DNA of 64,000 nt, taken from assembly GCA_016722525.1 (NCBI GenBank), contig JADKJB010000005.1:186001-250000 (forward strand). Direction: 5' to 3'. The notes under the pieces are model-generated. The model did not search any database and had not been told where the DNA came from. It saw only the letters and a list, made by a program, of their open reading frames with translations. Positions within the stretch are counted from its first letter, which is position 1, and each line of letters begins with the position of its first letter. The translations under genes were made by a program, and so were the position numbers. This DNA is from Bacteroidota bacterium. Its GTDB lineage: Bacteria > Bacteroidota > Bacteroidia > AKYH767-A > OLB10. This document shows, one piece after another, positions 43,801-52,236 of the stretch.

Positions 43801-46800
43801 ATGCTCAAACAAATGCTCCACTTGCCAGCATAAATATTCAAAACGGCAATAATGCAAACCTTACTTCTTTTGATGTAACTAATAGTCCACTGCTTACTTG
43901 TATACAAGTTGATAATGCTGCAAATGCAAGTGGATACACAGGTTGGTTTAAAGATGCAAGTGCAACTTATAGTACAGTTTGTCCGCTTGTATGTGTTGTA
44001 AACATTCCTGATGCAAACTTCAAAAATGCATTGTTAGCTAATTTAACTATTAATACAAACAGCAATCTGGAAATTGAGTGTTCTGAAGCTGCTGCTTATT
44101 CAGGCACCATCAATGTGTTTTCTTTATCTATTACAGATTTAACTGGTATTGAAGCATTCACTTCCCTCACAGTTTTGAATTGTTCAAGCAATCAACTTAC
44201 GAATATTAATTTGTCGGCCAATATTGCACTTACTTCATTGGTTTGTTCTGCTAACCAGCTTTCAACACTTGACATTTCAACTAATACAGCACTTCAGTAT
44301 TTGAGCTGTGATTTCAATCAAATCACAACACTGGATTTATCTAATAATACCGGATTAATTGGCCTGTGGTGCTACAACAACTTACTCTCAACACTAGATG
44401 TTTCTGTCAATACAGCTCTTCAAATTTTGGATTGCGGCAACAACCAATTTGCTACCCTCGATTTATCGGGTAATACTGCTTTAGTTGAATTATATTGTTC
44501 TTCAACTCAACTGTCGGATTTAAACATTCAAAACGGAAATAACACTAACCTCACTGCATTTGATGCAACAAGTAATCCGTTCTTGTTTTGTATACAGGTT
44601 GATGATGCATCCTACATGAATAGCAATTGGAGTGCTGGTAAAGATGCAGGGGCAACTTATAGCACAATATGTCCGCTTCCTTGTGTGATAAACATTCCTG
44701 ATGCAAACTTTAAAACTGCCTTATTAGCAAACGCTGCTATTAATACCAACAGTAACGGAGAAATAGAATGCACTGAGGCTGCTGCTTATACAGGGAGCAT
44801 TATCGTAAACAATTTAGGCATTAGCAATTTAACAGGTATTGAAGCATTTGGATTATTGACTCAATTAAATTGCTCAGGAAACTCATTAACCACTCTTAAT
44901 GTAAGCAGCAATACATTATTAACTCATCTTGATGCAACAACCAACCAACTGACCAGTTTAGATGTAAGTAACAATTTAGGATTGGTTCTGCTAAGATGTG
45001 GAACTAACCAGCTTACCAGTTTAAATATTTCGGCAAACACAGCCTTAACAGACCTATACTGTCATGGCAATCAATTAACAGTGCTGGATATTTCCACCAA
45101 TACTTTATTGACGGCTCTTTTTTGCGAAATTAATCAGATTGCAATTTTGGATGTTTCAACCAATGCAGCTTTGCAATATGTAGACTGTTACAATAACCAA
45201 ATAACAAGTCTCGATTTTTCTGCAAGTACAGCTCTGTACTTTTTGAATTGCAATACCAATCAATTAACAACATTGAATGTACAGAATGGCAATAACAATA
45301 ATTTTACCGGGCTCTTAGCGTTAAATAATCCACTTTTAACTTGTATACAGGTGGATAATGTAACTTATTCTAATGCCAACTGGAATGCAGGTAAAGACGC
45401 AGGCGCAACGTTTAGTACAAATTGTTCTCTTGTATGCAATGTTTCACTTACAACCTCTGCAAGCGACACATTAATTGTTTGCACCGAGAGTGGGCAAACT
45501 TTAGGAAACGTTACACTTATTGCTTCCGGCGGAACAGCACCTTACACTTATGGTGGCGATGCAACTACCAATTTATCTCCCGGTAATTATTCTTACTCGG
45601 TTATTGATAATCTTGGTTGCACAGCTACAGCAACATTAAATGTTCAATTAACCAATTGCTTAATTCCATATTACGAACCTCCTGCAAATGGAATTGCACC
45701 TAATATTATTGGTTCTGAGTTAACTCAACTTTATAGTTATCCTGATTCATTGGTAGATACCACTTCCAATAACGATATTTTCCTTATCGATTATATTCAA
45801 GGAGAAGTGCTCATTGAAGTCATTTGCGATTCAGGTCAGTATGCTGCTACACTTGCATTATTGCAAACCCCTGCCTATGGATTAAATAATATCATAAATA
45901 ATGGAGAAAGTGATTTCATTATTACAGGAATGTTCCCTATTGCAAATCTGCCTCTGTTAGATGGGCTTCAAAGTTTACTGAATTATGTGCGGCCTTATTA
46001 TCCGCCAGTAGCTTCATCGTTCAATCTCCCAGCAACCGGATTAACTACTTCGCAAGGTGATAAGGTAATGTATTCTGATAAAGCAAAAGAAGCATGGCAG
46101 GTCACGGGGAAGGGAATTAAAGTGGGTGTAATGAGTGATAGTTACAATACAAAATTTGGAAACCCTGCTGCACTTGATATTATTAACGGGGATTTGCCGG
46201 GAAGTGCTAACCCTAATTACACGAAGTCTGTGATTGTGGCTGAAGAGTATCCATTTGGAAGAGGTACCGATGAGGGCCGAGGCATGATGCAGATTGTTCA
46301 TGATGTGGCCCCGGGTGCAGAGCTGGTATTTAAATCAGGATTTATCAGTGCAGGAAATTTTGCTGAGGGGATATTAGCTCTTCGTGATTCGGGATGCAAC
46401 ATCATTGTTGATGATATTTCTTATTTGACCGAGCCTTTCTTTCAGGATGGAGTAGTGGCACAGGCTGTTGAAGAAGTTTCTGCATCTGGTGTAAACTATT
46501 TCTCCTCCGCAGGAAACTTTGGGATAAAATCATTTGAAGGAAACTTTAATCCTATGCCGGCTCCGGCAGGTTACACCGGTGATGTTCATAACTATGGAGG
46601 TGGCGATTATTTGCAAAGCGTTACACTGCCGGCCGGTACCTATACCATAGTGTTACAATGGGACGATAATTTCTATTCATTAGGACAATTGCCCGGTGCA
46701 ATTAATAACCTGGACATTTTTATTACCGATGCCAATGGAGGCAATATATTTGGTTTTAACAGAAACAACCGTTGGGGTGACCCGATTGAAGTAGTTCCTT

Positions 46801-48404
46801 TTGTTTCTAAATCAACCGTTACGGCAAACATAATGGTGCGCCGCACTATTGGAACCGGCAACGTGAAGTTTAAATACATCATTTTCCGTGGTGAGGGTGT
46901 TATTACTGAATATAACCAGGGAACAGGTACTGTTGTTGGGCAGGCCAACGCTGCAAGTGCTATTGCTGTCGGAGCTGCACTATACACCAATACTCCTGCT
47001 TATGGTGTTAATCCTCCAACTGCTGCAACATTCTCTTCAAGAGGTGGTGTACTGGCAAATGGCACAGACAGAAACAAGCCTGATATTGTTGCACCAAACG
47101 GAGTTAACACCACTGTAAATTTTGGTGGCGTTAATATTGATAACGACCCATTCCCTAACTTCTTTGGAACATCGGCTGCTGCTCCTCATGCTGCAGGTGT
47201 TGCTGCATTGATGATGGAAACCAAAAAGAAGTATTATAATGGTGACATGCTTACCGGTGCGCAAACAAAATCCATCTTAAAATCTACAGCAGTGAATATG
47301 GATGGGCCTGGTGATGATGTGGCGACCGGTTCAGGATTAATTAAAGCTGACGACGCATTGCAATCATTGGCCAATCCTTTCCCGATTGTGGAAGAAATGT
47401 ATTTGCAAGATTCAGCATATACTCCCGGAGTTGATCCTGTTTCTGTAATCATCAATGGCTCTTATTTTAATTCAAATGCTTCAGTAATTTTCCAATATGA
47501 CACAATTCCTGCAGTTGTTCTTAATTCCACCCAGTTATCGGTGAGCATTCCAACATTCCTTGGCAATCCGCCTTTAACCGTTTATAATCCTCCAATTTCG
47601 CCAAGTGGATTGGATGGGGGTGTTAGCGATTCTTTATATTTCTTCGGAACCATTCCGCAAAATGTTCGGGTTACAGTGAACAGTGCAATCAAACTTTTTG
47701 GTGAAGTAATTCCTGCTTATTCATTTGATGTTTCCATCAATGGTGTTCCACTTGCAAGTACTGGCCAAACATTAAGCAGTTTAGGTTTAACTGATGTCAC
47801 TTATACTTCGTCAGCAACTACAATTTCTAACATTGGATTGTATTACCGTCGTGGTGCTTCTGCAGTTACTGATTTGAGTAATCCGCAGTCTCTGGCTCTA
47901 TCTGCACTCTACAACTATCAGTTTGTAGATGGTGTTTTAACCATAAACAGGATGCCGCTTACAGTAACACCAAAAGACACAACACTTGTTTTCGGTGCTT
48001 CTATCAAAGGCAAAGAAATTCAGTTTGATTATACTTATAATGCAACCAACATTCCACTTGCTAATCAGGCAAACTTCCTCGATTCTCTGGAAACAGAACA
48101 CATGTCAACAATGTCTGACGGAGTGATTTTAGTTGATGGTAAAGTAGCCGTTAATGGCGAAACTTTAACCGAAGCCGATTTCCTCAATATGAGTTTCTTA
48201 ACCAGTGGAAAAGTTGCAGTTAATGGAAAAGTTGCAGTTAATGGAAAAGTTGCGGTTAATTCTATTGTATATGATACAACTTATTATATTCCTGTTGCCA
48301 CGGAATCTATTTTTGATTATCATGTTGATTCAGCAAACGCAGTGCTTTACAACGGAAAAGTCGCTGTGAATGGAAAAGTCTGTGAATGGAAGAGCTGCGG
48401 TTAA
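40869..48404 (+). CDS. giant T9SS surface protein, segment 3 (module 3, four LRR modules, peptidase, IPT, MBG)
   Basis: The frame reads from ~40869. Order: beta-helix module 3 (YRTVGNGQWEDPAVWEYYNG, closing SFSDFQIGEPA); four ~245-residue leucine-rich modules (42483-45423), each opening IPDANFKxALLAN and closing AGATYSTxCP; one SprB-like unit; a serine peptidase (46060-47230) with VGVMSDSYN, RGTDEGRGMMQIVHDVAPGA and GTSAAAPHAAGVAALMME; an IPT/TIG-like domain (VSVIINGSYFNSNASVIFQY); and MBG-type domains (LTVTPKDTTLVFGASIKGKE). Near 48372 a GKVAVN hexapeptide array begins and the frame is lost there (two bases missing relative to the repeat). The peptidase looks like the S8/S53 superfamily with Glu where subtilisins have His. 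Confidence 0.78.
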   Translation, partial: ADFNQFGVALKDENTSVWSLQSVTNPLANSINIQNTTAFGEFQIGETGGVPADYRTVGNGQWEDPAVWEYYNGSIWVPAPIAPDDFSDNILIRIGHVVDLTNQTLKVDQVVLEGAGSILSFINSTVSWNSENAQGFITTNSGSTLNIIGSSVDADGGSVSIGISSGANLLLSSNTTVGDGITINNSGTALVNGGGTITVGNNAGINNASIMSIEADFDLSGTNANVSNSGTLNFYGIHQFNGNSPNFLSNISTGTINVDGQLTLNAQLNNLGNLSVLNNNVGNTLSLNNGNNTYSGTINVSSGATFTSTQNVAFAGSSVINDGAISGSEFGFSGSVTQTYSGNGTVQNMAMYNAAGLDLTSDITVNGNMTFSNGIINANGNTFICGPAISFATGSSSWVNGKMQRSVSSDINTLFVIGDASTRGEVIVHPNSLTTPGTITANVTAGDHPDVANSGINGTKSVNKFWHIENNGTVFNDCWVNFTWDAADVDGAADFNNFVVAKYDNPTWTALTVGPPLSYTVTAFGITSFSDFQIGEPAACVVNIPDANFKAALLANGAINTNSNGSIECSEAAAYGGSINVPNLGISDLTGIEAFTSITGLICSNNSLASLNVSANTALISLYCNQNAITSLDLSFNTALQTASCLLNSITSLNVTGCTNLGILNCAGNQITNIDLSTNTQLVTLSINSNQISNLDITGITGLTFFECHLNAITSLDLSANTGLTHFNCAANALTSLNIQNGNNSNFTYFNAVQNNSLNCIKVDNPTYMNTFWSSAKDAGATYSTICPLCFVSIPDANFKNALLANGAINTNSNGEIECSEAASFTGSIIVPSLSISDLTGIEAFTGITYLDCYNNNLTSINLTANTALVTLYCHANDLTSLDLSANTALQTLNCTSNQLAALNLSSNIALQNIEVGYNAITSLDLTALLNLTSASMQINQLSSIDLSQNTNLTYLAVNDNQLTALDVSMLTGLTQLYAQTNAPLASINIQNGNNANLTSFDVTNSPLLTCIQVDNAANASGYTGWFKDASATYSTVCPLVCVVNIPDANFKNALLANLTINTNSNLEIECSEAAAYSGTINVFSLSITDLTGIEAFTSLTVLNCSSNQLTNINLSANIALTSLVCSANQLSTLDISTNTALQYLSCDFNQITTLDLSNNTGLIGLWCYNNLLSTLDVSVNTALQILDCGNNQFATLDLSGNTALVELYCSSTQLSDLNIQNGNNTNLTAFDATSNPFLFCIQVDDASYMNSNWSAGKDAGATYSTICPLPCVINIPDANFKTALLANAAINTNSNGEIECTEAAAYTGSIIVNNLGISNLTGIEAFGLLTQLNCSGNSLTTLNVSSNTLLTHLDATTNQLTSLDVSNNLGLVLLRCGTNQLTSLNISANTALTDLYCHGNQLTVLDISTNTLLTALFCEINQIAILDVSTNAALQYVDCYNNQITSLDFSASTALYFLNCNTNQLTTLNVQNGNNNNFTGLLALNNPLLTCIQVDNVTYSNANWNAGKDAGATFSTNCSLVCNVSLTTSASDTLIVCTESGQTLGNVTLIASGGTAPYTYGGDATTNLSPGNYSYSVIDNLGCTATATLNVQLTNCLIPYYEPPANGIAPNIIGSELTQLYSYPDSLVDTTSNNDIFLIDYIQGEVLIEVICDSGQYAATLALLQTPAYGLNNIINNGESDFIITGMFPIANLPLLDGLQSLLNYVRPYYPPVASSFNLPATGLTTSQGDKVMYSDKAKEAWQVTGKGIKVGVMSDSYNTKFGNPAALDIINGDLPGSANPNYTKSVIVAEEYPFGRGTDEGRGMMQIVHDVAPGAELVFKSGFISAGNFAEGILALRDSGCNIIVDDISYLTEPFFQDGVVAQAVEEVSASGVNYFSSAGNFGIKSFEGNFNPMPAPAGYTGDVHNYGGGDYLQSVTLPAGTYTIVLQWDDNFYSLGQLPGAINNLDIFITDANGGNIFGFNRNNRWGDPIEVVPFVSKSTVTANIMVRRTIGTGNVKFKYIIFRGEGVITEYNQGTGTVVGQANAASAIAVGAALYTNTPAYGVNPPTAATFSSRGGVLANGTDRNKPDIVAPNGVNTTVNFGGVNIDNDPFPNFFGTSAAAPHAAGVAALMMETKKKYYNGDMLTGAQTKSILKSTAVNMDGPGDDVATGSGLIKADDALQSLANPFPIVEEMYLQDSAYTPGVDPVSVIINGSYFNSNASVIFQYDTIPAVVLNSTQLSVSIPTFLGNPPLTVYNPPISPSGLDGGVSDSLYFFGTIPQNVRVTVNSAIKLFGEVIPAYSFDVSINGVPLASTGQTLSSLGLTDVTYTSSATTISNIGLYYRRGASAVTDLSNPQSLALSALYNYQFVDGVLTINRMPLTVTPKDTTLVFGASIKGKEIQFDYTYNATNIPLANQANFLDSLETEHMSTMSDGVILVDGKVAVNGETLTEADFLNMSFLTSGKVAVNGKVAVNGKVAVNSIVYDTTYYIPVATESIFDYHVDSANAVLYNGKVAVNGKVCEWKSCG
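42483..45423 (+). repeat. four tandem leucine-rich-repeat modules inside the giant protein
   Basis: Units begin near 42486, 43237, 43993 and 44683. Each has a conserved head (NIPDANFKNALLANxxINTNSN, then IECSEAA), 5-8 LRRs of 20-23 residues (LxCxxNQLTxLDxSxNTAL), then LNIQNGNNxNxTxF, IQVDN and WxxxKDAGATYST. The modules differ in LRR number. Confidence 0.8.
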
Positions 48405-48495
48405 CGGAAAAGTAGCAGTAAATGGTAAAGTAGCCGTGAACGGTAAAGTAGCTGTAAATGGAAAAGTGGCAGTGAATGGAAAAGTTGCAGTGAAT
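48138..48495 (+). repeat. GKVAVN hexapeptide (18-nt) repeat array
   Basis: Twelve units in three clusters: one at 48138, three at 48207-48260 and eight at 48354-48495. All encode GKVAVN except one GRAAVN and one unit that has lost two bases. Third codon positions differ between most units, so the peptide is conserved more than the DNA. The two-base loss in the third cluster breaks the reading frame of the host gene. Confidence 0.85.
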
Positions 48496-48496
48496 A

Positions 48497-51400
48497 GCAG
48501 CATTTAATGATGAAACAAATGAAAACGCTGTTTTAATTCTCGACTCACTGGATGTATACGATACTCTTAATGATTCCATAGTTGGTTACACTTCAATGAA
48601 CATGATTACCGGTGTTGAAGTAGGTACCTGGATAATTGCTCCCGGAGTATTGATGTCTGAAAACTTTGATATCACTTACGGTTTAGGTCATCTCACAATC
48701 ACACCTGAAGTTCTTACTGTAACTGCAAATGATACAACTGCAGGATGTAATGGGGTAATTCCAACATTCACTTCCACTAATGAAATTTATCAATACGAAT
48801 GCGTTGATAGTAATGTTGTAGCAAGTGGACCTACTTACACAGTACTCGATAATTTAAATAATGTTGTAACCGGACCTCTTGCTCCCGGAACCTATCAAAT
48901 TGTTCCATCTAATCTAGTGCAACTGGGTTCAGTTCCGAACTACACCATTACTTATGTGAATGGAACACTTACAGTAGGCGATTCATTAACCGCAACTGCT
49001 GTTGAAGGTGCCATTACGTGTGCAGGCGGAACCACCACAGTCAATATAACTGCCTCCGGTGGTACAGGACCTTATTCTGGCACAGGAGCACAAATTGCTC
49101 ACGCCGGGCCCTATTCGTTTTTAGTAACCGATGCTTTAGGTTGTTCTATAATGGTAACCGGAACTATTTCCGAACCACCCATCTTGTACGCTTCGTCTAC
49201 TTACTCAGATGTTGCTTGCCACGGTGGAACAAGTGTTGTAAATATTAATGCAATCGGAGGTACGCCCCCCTATTCAGGATTAGGAATGCAAACGGTTGGT
49301 GTTGGTCCATTCTCGTTTATAGTTACTGATGCTAATGGATGTACTTCGACAACAAACGGAATTATTTCGCAACCATCAGATCCATTAACTGCTACCAAAA
49401 CAGAGGGAACAATTTTATGTGCCGGTGGAAATACCACTGTAACAATTGTTGCATCGGGTGGTGCAGGATTTTATTCAGGAGCCGGAGTTCATACTGTTTC
49501 AGCAGGACCCTATTCGTTTGTTGTAACCGACATTAACGGATGTACAATAACTGTTAGTGGTACTATTTCTGAACCATCACAGTTGGTAGCTTCACCCACT
49601 GCAGGTACAATAGCCTGTTTTGGAGGAACAACTACTATTGCTATCACAGCCTCAGGTGGAGTTGGACCCTATGCCGGAACAGGAACTCAAATTGTTTCAG
49701 CCGGTCCGTATTCATTTATAGTTACTGATGCGAATGGTTGCACTGCCGAAGCAAGCGGAACTATTACAGAACCTGCCGCCCCTCTTTCAGCATCCGTCAC
49801 CGGTAGTATTAACTGCTTTGGCGGAACCGGAATTGTTGATGTAGTTGCCAGTGGTGGAACTTTCCCTTATAGCGGAATTGGTACGTTGACTAATCAGTCA
49901 GCAGGAATTAATACTTATCTGGTTACTGATGCTAACGGATGTACCAGTTCAGCTTCGATTACACTGGTGAATCCTGCTCCTATAACTGTTGCTATCTCCA
50001 CGATCAATGCAACTTGTAATTTGAATAACGCATCTGCAACAGCAACTCCAACTGCTGGCTTTATACCATATACTTATCTATGGTCTCCAGGGGGTCAAAC
50101 AACAGCTACTGCTAGTTCATTAACTGCCGGAAATTATACAGTAGTTGTAACTGATGTAAATGGTTGTACTGCTACTGCGAGTACATCTGTTTCTAATGTT
50201 GGAACTTTCCCAGCTGTTCCCGGAATTATTAGTGGTCCTTCGGGGGGTTGTCGTACTCAGACAGGAGTAGTCTATAGTATCGCTGCTATACCGGGTGCCA
50301 CTTCCTATACCTGGACATTGCCTGCCGGTGCTACCGGAAGTTCAACAACAACTTCTATTACACTTGCATTTAGTAATACATACAGCGGTGGAAATTTAAG
50401 TGTGAAAGCAAATAATTCCTGTGGATCAAGTGCGAACAGTACATTAAATATTTTACGATATACTGCGGCACCTGCAACACCTGGAACAATCACCGGCACC
50501 GGAAATATTTGTGGACCACAAACTTCAACCTACTCTATTGCACCAGTTGCCAATGCAACCAGTTATACCTGGAGTATAGTTGGAATTGGAGGTGCTGCAT
50601 CAACAATAGTTGCAGGGCAGGGTACTACTTCAATTTCCATAAATTATCCTTCAGGATATATAGCAGGATTTATTTATGTTCAGGCAAACAATTGTATTGG
50701 AAGCAGCGGATACCGTTTCAAACTTTCCATGGGTGTTTTAGTATTGCCTCCAATATTCACAGCTGCTCCTACAACTCAAGTTTGTGCAGGAAGTACTAAA
50801 ACTTACAGTCTTGTTAAGTTCCCGAATGCAACATCCTATACCTGGAATGCACCGGCGGGGGCCATCATTTCAAACGGCCTTGGCTTAACCGGAAATCCAT
50901 TAACTGTAGATAGTTCCGTTGTAAGTGTAAACATCACTTATCCTGCAGGATTTGTATCCGGTAATGTATCGGTTTATGCAACCAACCCTTGCGGAAGTAG
51001 TCCTGTTTCAACAATAAGTGTTACTTCATTCATCAATGCACCCGGTGCTATTTCCGGACCAACAACAGGTTTATGCGGTACCACAGGTAAAGTGTATTCA
51101 GTTGCTGCTGTCTCAGGGGCATCCTCTTACACATGGACAATTCCTGCCGGTGCAACCATTAGTGGAAGTGCAACAGGGAATTCGATTTCTGTGAACTTTG
51201 GGGCAGGATTCAATGGAACAGGTAACATCACTGTTAAGGCAAATAATGCTTGTGGATCAAGTTCTGCTTCGTCAATAACATTGAATTCAGCTATTCCTAC
51301 ACCTGGAGCAATATCCGGACCTGTGATTAATCTGTGTAACAAAACCAATCAGACTTATTCAGTTTCAGCGGTTAGTGGTGCTACATCTTACACATGGACA

Positions 51401-52117
51401 ATTCCAACAGGAGCTACTATTTCTGGAAGTGCAACCGGTACTACCATCAATGTTAATTACGGAAGTGGTTTTGTTGGAACTGGTACCATAACAGTAAAAG
51501 CAAATAATGCTTGTGGATTTGGTCCGGTGAGATCCTTAACAGTTTCTTCACGTCCTGCTCAACCTGGAACTATTAGTGGGAATACAACCGTATGTAAATC
51601 GAATACTTCAGTGACTTATTCGGTGGCAGCTGTTACCGGTGCCACATCATACACCTGGACCATTTCAGGCGGTGCAACTTTCGTTGGAAGTACTACTGGC
51701 AGAACCATTAAAGTTAAATACACTACCGCAACATCTTCAATAGCTGTTTTAACTGTTACTGCTAATAATGCCTGTGGAAGTTCAGTGGTTCGAACATTGT
51801 CCATTAACGTGAATCTGGGTTGTCGTGAAATAGAAGACCTGAGTAATCAGGAACCGGAAGTTTATGTGAATGTTTATCCGAATCCTGCTAAAGACAAAGT
51901 TACTTTGGACTACGCTTCACTTGCCAATGAAACACATCAGGTTTTGGTGATGGATGCCTATGGTAAGATAGTAGTACAACAATCTTTTGTTGCACTTGAA
52001 GATGGAATCAATTCCGGACAAATTGATATCAGTAATCTGGCGAGCGGCATGTACTTCGTTCAATTCCAAAAAGAGGGCACTTTAATAAAAGTGATCCGAT
52101 TGGCTGTTGAGCATTAA
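48497..52117 (+). CDS. giant T9SS surface protein, segment 4 (MBG end, SprB repeats, Ig/PKD-like repeats, T9SS tail)
   Basis: The last frame is entered after the hexapeptide array near 48497 (AFNDETNENAVLILDSLDVY). It completes the MBG region (FDITYGLGHLTITPEVLTVT). Six SprB-like repeats follow (CAGGTTTVNITASGGTGPYS, GPYSFLVTDALGCS pattern), then about seven Ig/PKD-like units of ~85 residues (AxPGxISGPxxxC, YSVAAVSGATSYTWTIPAGA, ISVKANNACGSS). It ends with a T9SS type A domain (VYPNPAKDKVTLDY, GMYFVQFQKEGTLIKVIRLA). The stop at 52117 is followed by a strong terminator. SprB repeats are known from the gliding adhesin of Flavobacterium, so an adhesive role is inferred. Confidence 0.8.
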   Translation, partial: AAFNDETNENAVLILDSLDVYDTLNDSIVGYTSMNMITGVEVGTWIIAPGVLMSENFDITYGLGHLTITPEVLTVTANDTTAGCNGVIPTFTSTNEIYQYECVDSNVVASGPTYTVLDNLNNVVTGPLAPGTYQIVPSNLVQLGSVPNYTITYVNGTLTVGDSLTATAVEGAITCAGGTTTVNITASGGTGPYSGTGAQIAHAGPYSFLVTDALGCSIMVTGTISEPPILYASSTYSDVACHGGTSVVNINAIGGTPPYSGLGMQTVGVGPFSFIVTDANGCTSTTNGIISQPSDPLTATKTEGTILCAGGNTTVTIVASGGAGFYSGAGVHTVSAGPYSFVVTDINGCTITVSGTISEPSQLVASPTAGTIACFGGTTTIAITASGGVGPYAGTGTQIVSAGPYSFIVTDANGCTAEASGTITEPAAPLSASVTGSINCFGGTGIVDVVASGGTFPYSGIGTLTNQSAGINTYLVTDANGCTSSASITLVNPAPITVAISTINATCNLNNASATATPTAGFIPYTYLWSPGGQTTATASSLTAGNYTVVVTDVNGCTATASTSVSNVGTFPAVPGIISGPSGGCRTQTGVVYSIAAIPGATSYTWTLPAGATGSSTTTSITLAFSNTYSGGNLSVKANNSCGSSANSTLNILRYTAAPATPGTITGTGNICGPQTSTYSIAPVANATSYTWSIVGIGGAASTIVAGQGTTSISINYPSGYIAGFIYVQANNCIGSSGYRFKLSMGVLVLPPIFTAAPTTQVCAGSTKTYSLVKFPNATSYTWNAPAGAIISNGLGLTGNPLTVDSSVVSVNITYPAGFVSGNVSVYATNPCGSSPVSTISVTSFINAPGAISGPTTGLCGTTGKVYSVAAVSGASSYTWTIPAGATISGSATGNSISVNFGAGFNGTGNITVKANNACGSSSASSITLNSAIPTPGAISGPVINLCNKTNQTYSVSAVSGATSYTWTIPTGATISGSATGTTINVNYGSGFVGTGTITVKANNACGFGPVRSLTVSSRPAQPGTISGNTTVCKSNTSVTYSVAAVTGATSYTWTISGGATFVGSTTGRTIKVKYTTATSSIAVLTVTANNACGSSVVRTLSINVNLGCREIEDLSNQEPEVYVNVYPNPAKDKVTLDYASLANETHQVLVMDAYGKIVVQQSFVALEDGINSGQIDISNLASGMYFVQFQKEGTLIKVIRLAVEH

Positions 52118-52144
52118 TCAATAACCAAAAGTTGAAACTTAGTG

Positions 52145-52192
52145 AATAATAAAAAGTCGATCAGTATTTTTACTGATCGACTTTTTATTATT
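52145..52192 (+). terminator. strong rho-independent terminator
   Basis: A perfect 22-bp stem (AATAATAAAAAGTCGATC... at 52145-52166, complement at 52171-52192) with a 4-nt TTTT loop and a trailing T-run, 27 nt after the giant gene's stop. Confidence 0.9.
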
Positions 52193-52236
52193 TTTAACTG
52201 AACGTAAACGCCAGGAAATATCATAAATATTTGATA

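Noticed and set aside
48138..48495. CRISPR array
   Set aside because: The repeats are 18 nt, contiguous, in frame with a coding sequence and have no spacers.
48307..48579. Minus-strand ORF over the hexapeptide array (repeating FxVHxHF)
   Set aside because: It is the reverse-strand reading of the 18-nt repeat; no start context or homology.
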